Assembly (NCBI GenBank): GCA_947497245.1
Contig: CANMFO010000001.1
Span: 434,001 to 498,000 of the forward strand
Direction of reading: 5' to 3'
Length of the DNA stretch: 64,000 nt
Origin: an uncultured Flavobacteriaceae bacterium
GTDB taxonomy: Bacteria; Bacteroidota; Bacteroidia; Flavobacteriales; Flavobacteriaceae
The position numbers and the translations under genes are program-made. The notes under the pieces are model-generated. The model ran no database searches, had not been told where the DNA came from, and worked only from the letters and a program-made list of their open reading frames with translations. Below are positions 26,224 through 35,415 of this stretch, in pieces (position 1 is the stretch's first letter; every line of letters starts with the position of its first letter).

Positions 26224-28194
26224 ATGAAGAAATTATCCATCAAGATCTGCCACTGTTTGTTCCTATTGGTCCTGCTCACCCCTGCCGGATCTAGGGCGCA
26301 AGAAGTGGGTGTTTCCAATGACAATCTTTTTGAGACCTTTCAAAAAGGACAACAATCGGGAAATCGGCTGGAGTTTTTTTTCAACACGTCCGGAAGGTAT
26401 CGTGAGAACTCGGCGTATGATTGGCTGGATGAGGTGAACCTCTATTTGAACGAAGCCAAAAAGCAAAATGATTCAACCGATATCCTAAACTACTCCTTGA
26501 TACAGTCCCAGGTCTACCACGACCTTGGCGACTACTACAGAAGTCTTGCCATTTCCAAAGAGCTCTATCCGGAAATCCAAAATATGGACATGACCACCAA
26601 GACCATACTTTTGGAACTTATGGACCAGTGTTACGGCAAATTAAAGTTCTATGCCGAGCAGATAGATATAAGAAAGGAGAAAAGGGAACTGGGGATTTCG
26701 AAGAATGTCTCCTTCTATGATATTTACGCAAACCTTGGTTTTTACATTCAGGCGCGAGACCATTATTTTGAAGAGGAAAGAAAGAATGTCGAGGAGGGCG
26801 ACTTTTATGGTCAGGCCATATTCTACAACAATGTGGGGAACTTTTTGCGTTTGGACAAATCATTGCGAACCGCACTGAGCTCCTATAAGAAGGCCGACGG
26901 GTTTTTGAACGTATTCCTGAACGATGTGACCAAGACCAAATCGGACAGTGAGGTTTTCGAGGCCAATCTGCTCAAGGCCGTCATCGGCGGAAATATTGGT
27001 AAATGTCATGCCCATCTGAAGGAATATGAGGAGGCCGTTCCCTATTTGGAAAGCAGTATCGCATCGATCAAGGAATTGAACAACGGGAAGTTTTCTTCCG
27101 ACTTGATTGAAAACACCCTGGAAATTGCCGATTGTTACCTGCAACTCGGGGACTACGGAAAGGCGACGGACTATTTAAGTGACAACCTGAATCCGATCAA
27201 GGCCGAGAACATGATCAAAAAGAACAACCTTTTGGCGGCCTATTACGACAAGACGGGGGACTATAAAAATTCTGCCTTTTACCTCAAGAAGAGTATCGGC
27301 ATCTCAGATTCGCTAAGTGTTAAGGAGACGGCGACGAAACTACAGCAATTGCAGACCGTTGTCGGAGAACATTTCAACAACACCCGAACCCAAATGGAAG
27401 AACAAAGACTGCAATTGGAGCAGTCCAGAAACGCCATGATCGAGCTGGACGAACGCAACAACTTGGTGTTCATATCATTGGTGTTCACTTTATTGGGTTT
27501 TGCAGGATTGGTATACGCCTATTTAAAGAGCATCAAAAACCAGCGCCTCATTGCCGAACAAAAGCACATCATCGAGAATTCCTTGGTCGAAAAAGATTCT
27601 TTGTTGAAGGAAATCCACCATAGGGTGAAGAACAATCTCCAGATGGTCTCCAGCCTCCTGAGCCTCCAAACCAAAAATACCCGTAGCAAGGCTGCCATTG
27701 AGGCCCTTGAGGAAGGAAAGAGCAGGGTGAAGGCCATGGCACTGATCCACCAAAAATTGTATCAAAACGAGGACCTCTCGGTCATTGAGATGCAAAGTTA
27801 TATTGAAAGCCTTATCAACAGCGTACAATCGGTCTACAAAAAAGGGGGGCACAACATCAACATCACCATTGATGCGGAGGGTGTAGAACTCGATATTGAC
27901 AGGGCCATTCCGTTTGGACTTATTTTGAACGAGTTGGTATCGAACTCCTTTAAGTATGCTTTCCCAACCGACGACGAAAATGGGAAAATCTACATCCATA
28001 TCAGGAAAATAGGAGAGCAAGAGGGCTTCTTCGAATACACAGATAATGGCGTAGGGCTTCCAGAGGATTCCGAGGAACGTGCCAATTCGTCAATGGGGAT
28101 TCGGCTCATGAACCGATTGGCCAATCAACTACAAACCAAACTGAACGTCGACAATGCCACCGACGGCGTGCGTTTTTGGTTCAACTTCAAATAA
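26224..28194 (+). CDS. TPR-containing sensor histidine kinase (HisKA_2 type)
   Basis: A 656-residue membrane sensor kinase. A signal peptide (MKKLSIKICHCLFLLVLLTP..., cut near SRAQ) leads into a periplasmic sensor region of TPR-like helices (residues ~30-390), a coiled segment, one transmembrane helix (VFISLVFTLLGFAGLVYAYL, ~425), then the HisKA_2 helix EIHHRVKNNLQMVSSLLSLQ with His465/His466, and the HATPase domain with N box LNELVSNSFKYAF, G1 YTDNGVGLP and G2 MGIRLMNRLANQL. The ATG at 26224 gives the signal peptide; an in-frame TTG lies 18 bases upstream. The LytTR regulator upstream is the likely partner. The signal is unknown. Confidence 0.93.
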   Translation: MKKLSIKICHCLFLLVLLTPAGSRAQEVGVSNDNLFETFQKGQQSGNRLEFFFNTSGRYRENSAYDWLDEVNLYLNEAKKQNDSTDILNYSLIQSQVYHDLGDYYRSLAISKELYPEIQNMDMTTKTILLELMDQCYGKLKFYAEQIDIRKEKRELGISKNVSFYDIYANLGFYIQARDHYFEEERKNVEEGDFYGQAIFYNNVGNFLRLDKSLRTALSSYKKADGFLNVFLNDVTKTKSDSEVFEANLLKAVIGGNIGKCHAHLKEYEEAVPYLESSIASIKELNNGKFSSDLIENTLEIADCYLQLGDYGKATDYLSDNLNPIKAENMIKKNNLLAAYYDKTGDYKNSAFYLKKSIGISDSLSVKETATKLQQLQTVVGEHFNNTRTQMEEQRLQLEQSRNAMIELDERNNLVFISLVFTLLGFAGLVYAYLKSIKNQRLIAEQKHIIENSLVEKDSLLKEIHHRVKNNLQMVSSLLSLQTKNTRSKAAIEALEEGKSRVKAMALIHQKLYQNEDLSVIEMQSYIESLINSVQSVYKKGGHNINITIDAEGVELDIDRAIPFGLILNELVSNSFKYAFPTDDENGKIYIHIRKIGEQEGFFEYTDNGVGLPEDSEERANSSMGIRLMNRLANQLQTKLNVDNATDGVRFWFNFK

Positions 28195-28341
28195 CCTAAA
28201 GGCCTTACACAACCGCCTGCTAAGGACCGCTTTGCGCATTAGGCGTGGAAGAAACCACTTCAGATAAATACCGGACAGTTCCCTTCTCCCAATGTGGGCC
28301 CCGGTTACCCAAATCGATTTGTTCCCGATATGTGCCATTTG

Positions 28342-28373
28342 TTGCTCTAACATCTAAAATATGGCTAAATTTG
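28342..28373 (+). promoter_or_regulatory. menC promoter
   Basis: TTG (28342-28344), 21-base spacer, perfect TAAATTTG (28366-28373), ATG ten bases later at 28384. Confidence 0.6.
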
Positions 28374-28383
28374 GCAATATCGG

Positions 28384-29436
28384 ATGGAGGCCACCTACAA
28401 AAAATACGTGCTCAATTTTAAACGCCCAAGCGGGACCTCTAGGGGCGTGCTTACCCAAAAAGAAACCTGGTTCCTGCTGCTGGACGACAACGGCAAGTTT
28501 GGAATTGGTGAATGCGGCCTCTTAAAAGGGCTGAGCATGGACGACCTTCCCGACTACGAGGAAAAGTTGAAATGGACCTGTGACAACATCCAACTCGGAA
28601 GGGATGTTCTTTGGGATCATTTACGGGCGTATCCGAGTATTCAATTCGGAGTGGAGCAGGCCTTTCGATCTGTGGAGGCCAAGGACCCGCTCGAACTTTT
28701 TCCCTCCGATTTTACCCAAAACGAGTGCCCTATAGCCATAAACGGCTTGATCTGGATGGGCGATAAGGCCTTTATGCACGACCAGATCCAGGAAAAATTG
28801 GAGCAAGGGTTCCAGTGTATCAAAATGAAGATCGGGGCCATGGACTTCGGTTCCGAGGTTTCGCTGTTGGAATCCATACGGAAGGCTTACTCCAGCGACG
28901 TGATGGAGCTCCGGGTAGATGCCAATGGGGCCTTTCGACCAAAAGAAGCAATGGAAAAACTGCAGATTTTGGCCACCTACGACCTTCATTCAATAGAACA
29001 GCCGATAAAACAAGGTCAAATATTGGAAATGAAGCGCCTATGCGAAGAAACCCCATTGGCCATCGCGCTGGATGAAGAGCTCATTGGCTCTTGCGATGTA
29101 ACGGAAAAGGAAAAACTGCTACAAACCATTAAACCGCAGTACCTTATCCTAAAACCAAGTTTATTGGGAGGGTATAAAGGAAGTGCGGAATGGATCGATC
29201 TCGCAAAAAAACACGATATTGGCTGGTGGATCACCAGTGCCTTGGAAAGCAATGTGGGGCTCAACGCGATAGCGCAATGGACCTTTGGGTTGGGCAATGC
29301 CATGCCACAGGGATTGGGGACCGGCGGTTTGTACACCAATAATTTCGATGGCCCGCTTTCCGTGGCGGAAGGCAAATTGTACTACCGCACAAACAAAAAA
29401 TGGAATACGAACATGATTCAGGAATTATGTACATAG
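28384..29436 (+). CDS. menC: o-Succinylbenzoate synthase
   Basis: Enolase-superfamily dehydratase forming o-succinylbenzoate from SHCHC. The 350-residue protein shows the catalytic lysines in CIKMKIG near residue 145, metal ligands in LRVDANGAF (~177), SIEQPI (~205) and IALDEELIG (~232), and the second lysine in LILKPSLLGG (~258). The superfamily also holds dipeptide epimerases; position within men genes and the menE neighbour favour MenC. It has a good promoter and its end overlaps the CPBP gene by 37 bases if that gene starts at 29400. Confidence 0.93.
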   Translation: MEATYKKYVLNFKRPSGTSRGVLTQKETWFLLLDDNGKFGIGECGLLKGLSMDDLPDYEEKLKWTCDNIQLGRDVLWDHLRAYPSIQFGVEQAFRSVEAKDPLELFPSDFTQNECPIAINGLIWMGDKAFMHDQIQEKLEQGFQCIKMKIGAMDFGSEVSLLESIRKAYSSDVMELRVDANGAFRPKEAMEKLQILATYDLHSIEQPIKQGQILEMKRLCEETPLAIALDEELIGSCDVTEKEKLLQTIKPQYLILKPSLLGGYKGSAEWIDLAKKHDIGWWITSALESNVGLNAIAQWTFGLGNAMPQGLGTGGLYTNNFDGPLSVAEGKLYYRTNKKWNTNMIQELCT

Positions 29437-30362
29437 AACAGGGGTATAAAGGAACTATTGGATTGTGGAAATATTGGATCATCCCTTCCTTGTTCATTGC
29501 TTTCATGGCACTCAATTATGTCGTAATGCTGATGTCCCCCATTAGTATCGAGGACAGTATGGAGCAAATGATAGATATGTTAGGGACCCACATGGTATTG
29601 ATCTGGCTGCTGCTACCTTTGGCCTTTGGTCTCTTTGTTGTTTTGGGATGGACCAAATGGGTGCACGCCCAATCGATTACCTCCCTGACGACTTCCAGAA
29701 AGAGGATCGATTGGAAACGAATCGGTTTTGCTTTTCTGCTTTGGGGAGGGGTAACGGTGGTGATGACGGTCGTGGGCGTTTACCTCTCGCCCGGGGATTA
29801 TGTACTGAATTTCAAATGGGTCCCGTTCCTGGTTTTGGCCTTGATCGGTATTCTGCTCATTCCGTTACAGACCAGTTTTGAGGAATACTTGTTCCGGGGC
29901 TATATGATGCAGGGCATTGGAATCATGGCCCGGAACAGATGGGTGCCCTTGGTGGTCACTTCCGTCTTGTTCGGGCTGATGCATTTGGGCAATCCCGAAG
30001 TCGAAAAATTGGGCTACGGTATTATGATCTATTATGTTGGAACCGGGTTCTTTCTGGGAATCGTCACCTTAATGGACGAAGGCTTGGAACTGGCGCTTGG
30101 TTTTCACGCTGCGAACAACCTCGTCGGTGCCCTATTGGTAACCGCCGATTGGACCGCTTTTCAGACCGATTCGATATATCGGGATGTTTCCGACCCTACC
30201 TTGGGATGGGATGTGTTGATTCCCGTCTTGATCATTTACCCCTCGTTGTTGTTTCTTTTTGCCAAAAAGTACGGTTGGAAGAATTGGAAGGGACGTTTGG
30301 TCGGAAAAGTGCTGTCGAAGGAAACGTATCTTGCCCAAAATACGACCGGCGTTGACCTATAA
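29400..30362 (+). CDS. CPBP-family intramembrane glutamic protease
   Basis: Polytopic membrane protein (320 residues, about eight hydrophobic segments) of the CPBP/Abi family, related to Rce1. The active-site motifs are present: EEYLFRGYMMQG near residue 165 (EExxxR), SVLFGLMHLGNP near 190 (FxxxH) and GFHAANNLVGA near 235 (HxxxN/B). Substrates in bacteria are mostly unknown; some members process bacteriocins or peptides. The ATG at 29400 overlaps menC by 37 bases; a second in-frame ATG at 29427 also fits and would reduce the overlap to ten. Its end overlaps menE by 11 bases. Confidence 0.9.
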   Translation: MEYEHDSGIMYIEQGYKGTIGLWKYWIIPSLFIAFMALNYVVMLMSPISIEDSMEQMIDMLGTHMVLIWLLLPLAFGLFVVLGWTKWVHAQSITSLTTSRKRIDWKRIGFAFLLWGGVTVVMTVVGVYLSPGDYVLNFKWVPFLVLALIGILLIPLQTSFEEYLFRGYMMQGIGIMARNRWVPLVVTSVLFGLMHLGNPEVEKLGYGIMIYYVGTGFFLGIVTLMDEGLELALGFHAANNLVGALLVTADWTAFQTDSIYRDVSDPTLGWDVLIPVLIIYPSLLFLFAKKYGWKNWKGRLVGKVLSKETYLAQNTTGVDL

Positions 30363-31458
30363 CAGCATCCATCCCGATTTTAGGTTAAATGGGATCTCCT
30401 TTTCCAGAGCGGGGTTAAAAGAAGTGGGGTATAGCTTGATCAAGGAAGGGGAACCGTTTGAGCGTGATATCGGTGACTTCCTGTTGGATTGGCTGAATAT
30501 GGAAAACAAGGTTTCGGTGGGGACCTCTGGTTCCACCGGCGAGCCGAAGGCCCTCCTGCTGGAGAAACGGGGCATGGTCAATTCGGCAAGGGCTACCGGT
30601 ATTTTTTTTGGCCTACGGCCCAAGGATAGGGCCCTGCTATGCCTTTCCGCCCAATATATCGCAGGAAAAATGATGTTGGTGCGTGCCATGGTTTTGGGCC
30701 TTCACCTCGATTATGTCGAACCCGGTTCAAAACCTTTGCAGGGCATCAGGGACCGCTACACTTTTGCTGCCATGGTGCCGCTACAGTTGGAAAACTCTTT
30801 GGAGAAAATAGATCAGGTCAAAACCCTGATCGTGGGTGGTGCAGCGTTCCCGGTTCACTTGAAAGAGCGCTTAGGGGAAAAAACCACTGCCATTTATGAA
30901 ACCTACGGGATGACCGAGACCATCACCCATATTGCCGTAAGGAAAATAAACAATACCGGGCGGAGTGGGAGCGTGGTCCGGGTCGAACCAAATGTACCGT
31001 TCACTACCTTGCCCGACATATTGCTATCAAAGGATCTTCGGGGCTGTTTGGTTATCGATGCACCGGAAATTGTGGATGCCCCCGTGGTGACCAATGACTT
31101 GGTCGATCTGATTTCGGAGACCCGGTTCGAATGGTTGGGACGCTACGATAACGTCATCAATTCGGGAGGGATCAAACTACATCCAGAACAGATCGAGGCG
31201 AAGTTCGCCTCCACCATGGAATCCCGTTTTATGGTTGCCGGACTTCCGGACGACAGATTGGGGCAAAAATTGGTACTGATCATCGAAGGTGAAATGGATC
31301 TCGAAGCCCTCGGGCCCAAGCTGGCCATGCTGCCCACAGTAAAAAAGGTAGAACTTCCCAAGGAAATGTACGCCCTTCCCAAATTTGTGGAAACGCAAAG
31401 CGGGAAGATCCATCGGGGCAAGACCCTTGCAGCCGTCCGGCGAGGTCTGGTTTCATGA
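30352..31458 (+). CDS. menE: o-Succinylbenzoate--CoA ligase
   Basis: AMP-forming acyl-CoA ligase that activates o-succinylbenzoate. The adenylation P-loop SVGTSGSTGEPKALLLEK is near residue 60, YETYGMTETITHIAVRKI near 185, and the C-terminal subdomain hinge LGRYDNVINSGGIKLHPEQI near 265. At 368 residues it is shorter than the ~450-residue enterobacterial type, which is usual for this lineage. The TTG at 30352 (LTYNSIHPDFRLNG onward) is the start; it overlaps the CPBP gene by 11 bases, so translation is coupled. Further upstream in-frame codons lie deep inside the CPBP gene and lack family character. Confidence 0.93.
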   Translation: MTYNSIHPDFRLNGISFSRAGLKEVGYSLIKEGEPFERDIGDFLLDWLNMENKVSVGTSGSTGEPKALLLEKRGMVNSARATGIFFGLRPKDRALLCLSAQYIAGKMMLVRAMVLGLHLDYVEPGSKPLQGIRDRYTFAAMVPLQLENSLEKIDQVKTLIVGGAAFPVHLKERLGEKTTAIYETYGMTETITHIAVRKINNTGRSGSVVRVEPNVPFTTLPDILLSKDLRGCLVIDAPEIVDAPVVTNDLVDLISETRFEWLGRYDNVINSGGIKLHPEQIEAKFASTMESRFMVAGLPDDRLGQKLVLIIEGEMDLEALGPKLAMLPTVKKVELPKEMYALPKFVETQSGKIHRGKTLAAVRRGLVS

Positions 31459-31945
31459 AAGTTCTTGTTTATGTGCGTCATTCAGGAAAAACCCTTCCTC
31501 CGGCTCGCTTTGATTTTTACCCTTCGCGGCCAGCTAGGACAATAGGAAGCACAAAGCGCCATATATGGGGCTACGGGAGCGATATCCGATTTTTCGCCCG
31601 GGTAGCGATCGGGACAAAGGGGCGAGCTGCTATATAGGGAGTCCATTTATTTCGTATTTTAATGGTTCAAACAAAAAAATGGAAACCCGCTTTTTTCATC
31701 CCTCTATCCGACATTCCAATAAGGGAGGTCCGGAAAAGCCTTCCGAAAGGGGATCGTTTTGTTGATTCACAAGGTCAAGAGATCGATTAAAAATGGCGGT
31801 GTCCCGAAGAGGTATTGGTGCACGTCACCAAGACACATCACGGGAATTGACCACGGTATAATTTTTGAGGTCCAAGGGCAAGGGCCCGGACAAGGTTTCC
31901 GGGAAATATCTAAGGGAAAAATATTGAAATCTTAAAAATCGAGAG
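31459..31945 (+). other. 487-base gap without a recognisable gene
   Basis: No credible reading frame. It contains a ten-base palindrome CCATATATGG (31559-31568), two similar GAGCGAT/TAGCGAT stretches near 31575-31615 and a small hairpin CCCGGA/TCCGGG (31885-31903) just before the next gene. No -7 box matching TAnnTTTG was found directly before the ATG at 31946. Confidence 0.45.
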
Positions 31946-33688
31946 ATGAAAAGAATCATTTTGTTATTACTTCTATCTGGTTTTATGGGTGGCGCCCAGG
32001 ACAACCAAAAAACCATTAATGGAATCATATCCGATGGTAAAACACCGCTTAAAGATGTTCAGGTGGCCGTGCAGGGAACCCGGGATTTTAGTTTTACCGA
32101 TGCCAAGGGTCGATATCGGATCAATGCATCTGTCGGTGAGGTGCTGGAGTATACCTATGCGGGAATGCAGACCATTGAGGTGCACGTAGAGGATGTTACA
32201 CGGGTGCTCAACTTGAATATGTTTCCGGATATAGAGGAGTTGGATGAAGTGGTGGTGTCTAAGGGCAAGTTCAAATCCCAGAAGGATCTTAGGGCCGAAT
32301 TCGACTCCAATCCCAGGCTTATCCGTACGGCTTACGGTATTTTGGACCCACAGGCTTCAGCCTTTCAAGTGCGGACACTGCCGAAGAATAGGATCCAAAC
32401 CGCAACCCCGTGCATACTCGATCTCATTCGTGGGCAGTTCTCCGGTGTAAGGGTAAACGGGAATTGTTTTAGCGGTGGGGGAATTACCATTCGGGGTATC
32501 AGTTCCCTGAATTCCGGACGACCCGCCATCTTTGATGTGGATGGACTAATATTTCAGGACACCCCCATTTGGATTCTTCCCGATATTATTGAACGGATAG
32601 GGGTACTTTCGAGTTTTGCCGCTACTGCGAGATATGGGGCCATCGCGTCCGGTGGGGTAGTGATAATCAATACAAAAGCAGGAACCGCCCATGCCAGGGC
32701 ACAGGAAATAAAAGACAAAGCTAGGTTGCGAAACAATGTTTTCGACGGATCCGCCCTGGCCCAAAAACATATTATGGAAGATATGCCCGCTTACTACCAG
32801 GACCTTTATTCCAGTACCTCCCTGGAAGCGGCGAGAGTAGTATACGAAAAATACGCTGCGCGATATGGGGGTAGTTATAGCTTTCTTCTGGATGCCTATG
32901 CCTATTTCTCGAACGAATGGAAAGACTACGACTTTGCCAAAGAAATTATATCGCCCAAAATGGATGTCTTTAGTGAAAACCCCGTGGCGTTGAAGGCATT
33001 GGCCTACTACTACCAGGAACAGGGTAAGTTCAAGGAGGCCTATGAAACCCTTAAAGAGGTGTTCATATTAAGGCCGAATTACGGACAATCCTATATGGAC
33101 TTTGCAAACAGTTATCGGGATGTGGGAAATTACCAGCGGGCGGCCACCATGTACACCCGATACGGACATTTACTGGAGGAAGGGTTTTTGCGTTCCGAGA
33201 GGACCACCTTCGATCAAATCATCCAACGGGAGTTCAATAACCTGCTTGCCCTTAATGGAAAGGAAATACTGCCCAAAAGGACGGTGAAAAAACTGCTCAC
33301 GGAAGAAGATTTCAATGGTACGCGATTGGTGTTCGAATGGAACGACGGTGAGGCGGAATTTGTGCTTCAGTTTGTAAATCCCCAGGGCCACTATTACGAG
33401 TCGGAGCACTCCTTATCGGCGAACGAAGATCGCATTAAGGATGAGAAGTTGTCGGGATACTCCTGTGAGGAGTACCTCATTGACGGGTCGCAGCGCGGGA
33501 CATGGCAGGTGAACGCTACGTATTTGGGAAATAAAAGTCTTACTCCCAGCTATTTGAAAGCTACCATTTACTATAATTATGGAAGTATGGCCCAGCGAAA
33601 AGAGGTCAAAGTATTCAAACTAAGCGTGAAAAATGTCAATCAGAAACTGTTTTCCATAAACCATTCGTTCCCGGTGTTCGCACAATGA
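31946..33688 (+). CDS. Secreted carboxypeptidase-regulatory/TonB-plug/TPR hybrid, no barrel
   Basis: A 580-residue exported protein with an unusual layout. Signal peptide to ~residue 17; a CarboxypepD_reg-type beta sandwich (~22-95, INGIISDGKTPLKDVQVAVQ); a TonB-receptor plug domain (~95-255, with ILDLIRGQFSGVRVNG, ITIRGISSLNSGRPAIFDVD and GAIASGGVVIINTKAG); a helical TPR-like region (~300-420, KALAYYYQEQGKFKEAYETL); and a C-terminal beta-sandwich region (~440-580). The ~600-residue outer-membrane barrel that follows a plug in true receptors is absent, and the gene is not truncated. It may be a periplasmic partner or surface protein. Function unknown. Confidence 0.85.
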   Translation: MKRIILLLLLSGFMGGAQDNQKTINGIISDGKTPLKDVQVAVQGTRDFSFTDAKGRYRINASVGEVLEYTYAGMQTIEVHVEDVTRVLNLNMFPDIEELDEVVVSKGKFKSQKDLRAEFDSNPRLIRTAYGILDPQASAFQVRTLPKNRIQTATPCILDLIRGQFSGVRVNGNCFSGGGITIRGISSLNSGRPAIFDVDGLIFQDTPIWILPDIIERIGVLSSFAATARYGAIASGGVVIINTKAGTAHARAQEIKDKARLRNNVFDGSALAQKHIMEDMPAYYQDLYSSTSLEAARVVYEKYAARYGGSYSFLLDAYAYFSNEWKDYDFAKEIISPKMDVFSENPVALKALAYYYQEQGKFKEAYETLKEVFILRPNYGQSYMDFANSYRDVGNYQRAATMYTRYGHLLEEGFLRSERTTFDQIIQREFNNLLALNGKEILPKRTVKKLLTEEDFNGTRLVFEWNDGEAEFVLQFVNPQGHYYESEHSLSANEDRIKDEKLSGYSCEEYLIDGSQRGTWQVNATYLGNKSLTPSYLKATIYYNYGSMAQRKEVKVFKLSVKNVNQKLFSINHSFPVFAQ

Positions 33689-33711
33689 GCCCGAAAGCGA
33701 GGGAACAGTGA

Positions 33712-35340
33712 TCAAACCTGTAGGACCCCCATATTAAAAGGCTTTTGGATAGGGGCATGGTTGGCTGCCCCAATGCCCATGGAAATCCATTTTCGAGTGT
33801 CCAAGGGATCTATTACCGCATCGGTCCACAGACGGGCGGCGGCGTAATAGGGCGACACCTGATGGTCGTAGCGTTGTTTGATCGTATCGAACAATTCCTT
33901 CTCCTTTTTTGGAGCCAGTGTCTCCCCGTTTTTCTTTAGGGAAGATTTTTCGATCTGCAGCAATACCTTGGCGGCGGAGTTGCCGCTCATGACCGCCAGT
34001 TCGGCACTGGGCCAAGCTACGATCAACCTGGGGTCAAAAGCCTTCCCGCACATGGCATAGTTTCCCGCTCCATAGCTGTTGCCGATAACAATGGTAAATT
34101 TGGGAACGACCGAGTTGCTGACCGCGTTGACCATTTTCGCTCCGTCCTTGATGATGCCCCCGTGTTCACTTTTACTGCCGACCATGAATCCGGAAACGTC
34201 TTGCAAGAATACCAAGGGAATCTTTTTTTGGTTACAGTTGGCGATGAACCGGGTCGCTTTGTCCGCGGAATCCGAATAAATGACCCCCCCAAATTGCATT
34301 TCCCCTTTGGCTGTTTTTACCACTTTTCGGTGGTTCGCCACGATTCCCACGGCCCATCCGTCGATCCTGGCGTATCCGGTAAGAATGGTTTTACCGTACC
34401 CTTCCTTGTACTGCTCAAATTGGGAACCGTCCACCAAGCGGGCTATGATTTCGAGCATATCGTACTGATCGGTCCTGGAAGCGGGCAGAATTCCAAAAAT
34501 GTCCTCCGGGTTTTCCCTCGGTTTCAGGGCTTTGGTCCGGTTGTAGCCCGCCTTGTCAGAATCTCCTATCTTATCCATGATGTTCTTGATGGTTTCCAGG
34601 GCATCCTTGTCATCCTTGGCCTTATAATCGGTAACACCGCTGATTTCGCAATGGGTACTGGCCCCGCCCAAGGTTTCGTTGTCCACGGTTTCCCCAATGG
34701 CCGCTTTGACCAGGTAACTACCGGCCAAAAAAATACTTCCAGTCTTATCAACGATCAGGGCCTCATCGCTCATAATGGGCAGATAGGCACCTCCGGCCAC
34801 ACAACTGCCCATTACAGCGGCGATCTGCGTGATTCCCATGCTGCTCATAAGCGCATTGTTCCTAAAAATCCGACCAAAATTCTCTTTATCGGGGAAAATC
34901 TCATCCTGCATGGGCAGATAGACGCCCGCACTATCTACCAAATAAATAATGGGCAAGTGGTTCTCCATTGCAATTTCCTGTGCCCTGAGGTTTTTCTTTC
35001 CGGTAATGGGGAACCACGCCCCAGCCTTGACAGAGGCGTCATTGGCTACCACGATACACTGTCTTCCACGCACATGGCCGATTTTGACGACGACCCCGCC
35101 TGCGGGACAGCCCCCGTGCTCCGCGTACATGCCCTCACCGGCGAAAGCGCCAATTTCGATGTTTTCCCTATCGGAATCCAACAGATAGTCGACGCGTTCC
35201 CTTGCGGTCATCTTGCCCAGGGCCCGCTGTTTATCCAAGCGTTGGGCCCCGCCCCCTTGTTTTATGCCCGCCAGTTTTTTTCGCAGCGTGGAAAGCAGCA
35301 TTTTATTGTGATCTTCATTTTTATTGAAGTTGATATCCAT
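33712..35340 (-). CDS. Acyl-CoA carboxylase carboxyltransferase (beta) subunit
   Basis: Biotin-dependent carboxyltransferase of the crotonase-like propionyl/methylcrotonyl-CoA carboxylase beta class; it moves carboxylate from carboxybiotin to an acyl-CoA. The 542-residue protein has N- and C-terminal carboxyltransferase lobes: GKMTARERVDYLLD near residue 45, MGSCVAGGAYLPIMSDE near 180 and VVIGNSYGAGNYAMCGKAFD-like sequence near 430 (oxyanion-hole glycines). The EHGGCPAGGVV and FPDKENFGRIFRNNA segments point to methylcrotonyl-type enzymes of leucine breakdown. The ATG at 35340 is preferred to an in-frame TTG at 35349. The biotin carboxylase partner is not nearby. Confidence 0.9.
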   Translation of the reverse strand: MDINFNKNEDHNKMLLSTLRKKLAGIKQGGGAQRLDKQRALGKMTARERVDYLLDSDRENIEIGAFAGEGMYAEHGGCPAGGVVVKIGHVRGRQCIVVANDASVKAGAWFPITGKKNLRAQEIAMENHLPIIYLVDSAGVYLPMQDEIFPDKENFGRIFRNNALMSSMGITQIAAVMGSCVAGGAYLPIMSDEALIVDKTGSIFLAGSYLVKAAIGETVDNETLGGASTHCEISGVTDYKAKDDKDALETIKNIMDKIGDSDKAGYNRTKALKPRENPEDIFGILPASRTDQYDMLEIIARLVDGSQFEQYKEGYGKTILTGYARIDGWAVGIVANHRKVVKTAKGEMQFGGVIYSDSADKATRFIANCNQKKIPLVFLQDVSGFMVGSKSEHGGIIKDGAKMVNAVSNSVVPKFTIVIGNSYGAGNYAMCGKAFDPRLIVAWPSAELAVMSGNSAAKVLLQIEKSSLKKNGETLAPKKEKELFDTIKQRYDHQVSPYYAAARLWTDAVIDPLDTRKWISMGIGAANHAPIQKPFNMGVLQV

Positions 35341-35389
35341 CTTGGCCAAGGTTTCGTTTTTCAGGATAAAGATAAGCAGTAAAATTGAT

Positions 35390-35397
35390 TACATTTG
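35390..35397 (+). promoter_or_regulatory. -7 box for oxidoreductase at 35416
   Basis: Perfect TACATTTG 18 bases before the ATG. The TTG inside it is in frame and would be a false upstream start. Confidence 0.45.
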
Positions 35398-35415
35398 GGA
35401 AATTTCAGAAGCGGT

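Noticed and set aside
28129-28353. A 74-codon minus-strand frame whose product contains a phrase like SDR NAD-binding proteins (IWVTGAHIG)
   Set aside because: Overlaps the kinase gene's end, lacks the rest of an SDR domain, and the resemblance is short; no support as a gene remnant.
34162-35382. A 406-codon plus-strand frame opposite the carboxyltransferase gene
   Set aside because: The minus strand encodes a full-length, clearly recognisable carboxyltransferase; the opposite frame shows no family character and is a by-product of its codon use.
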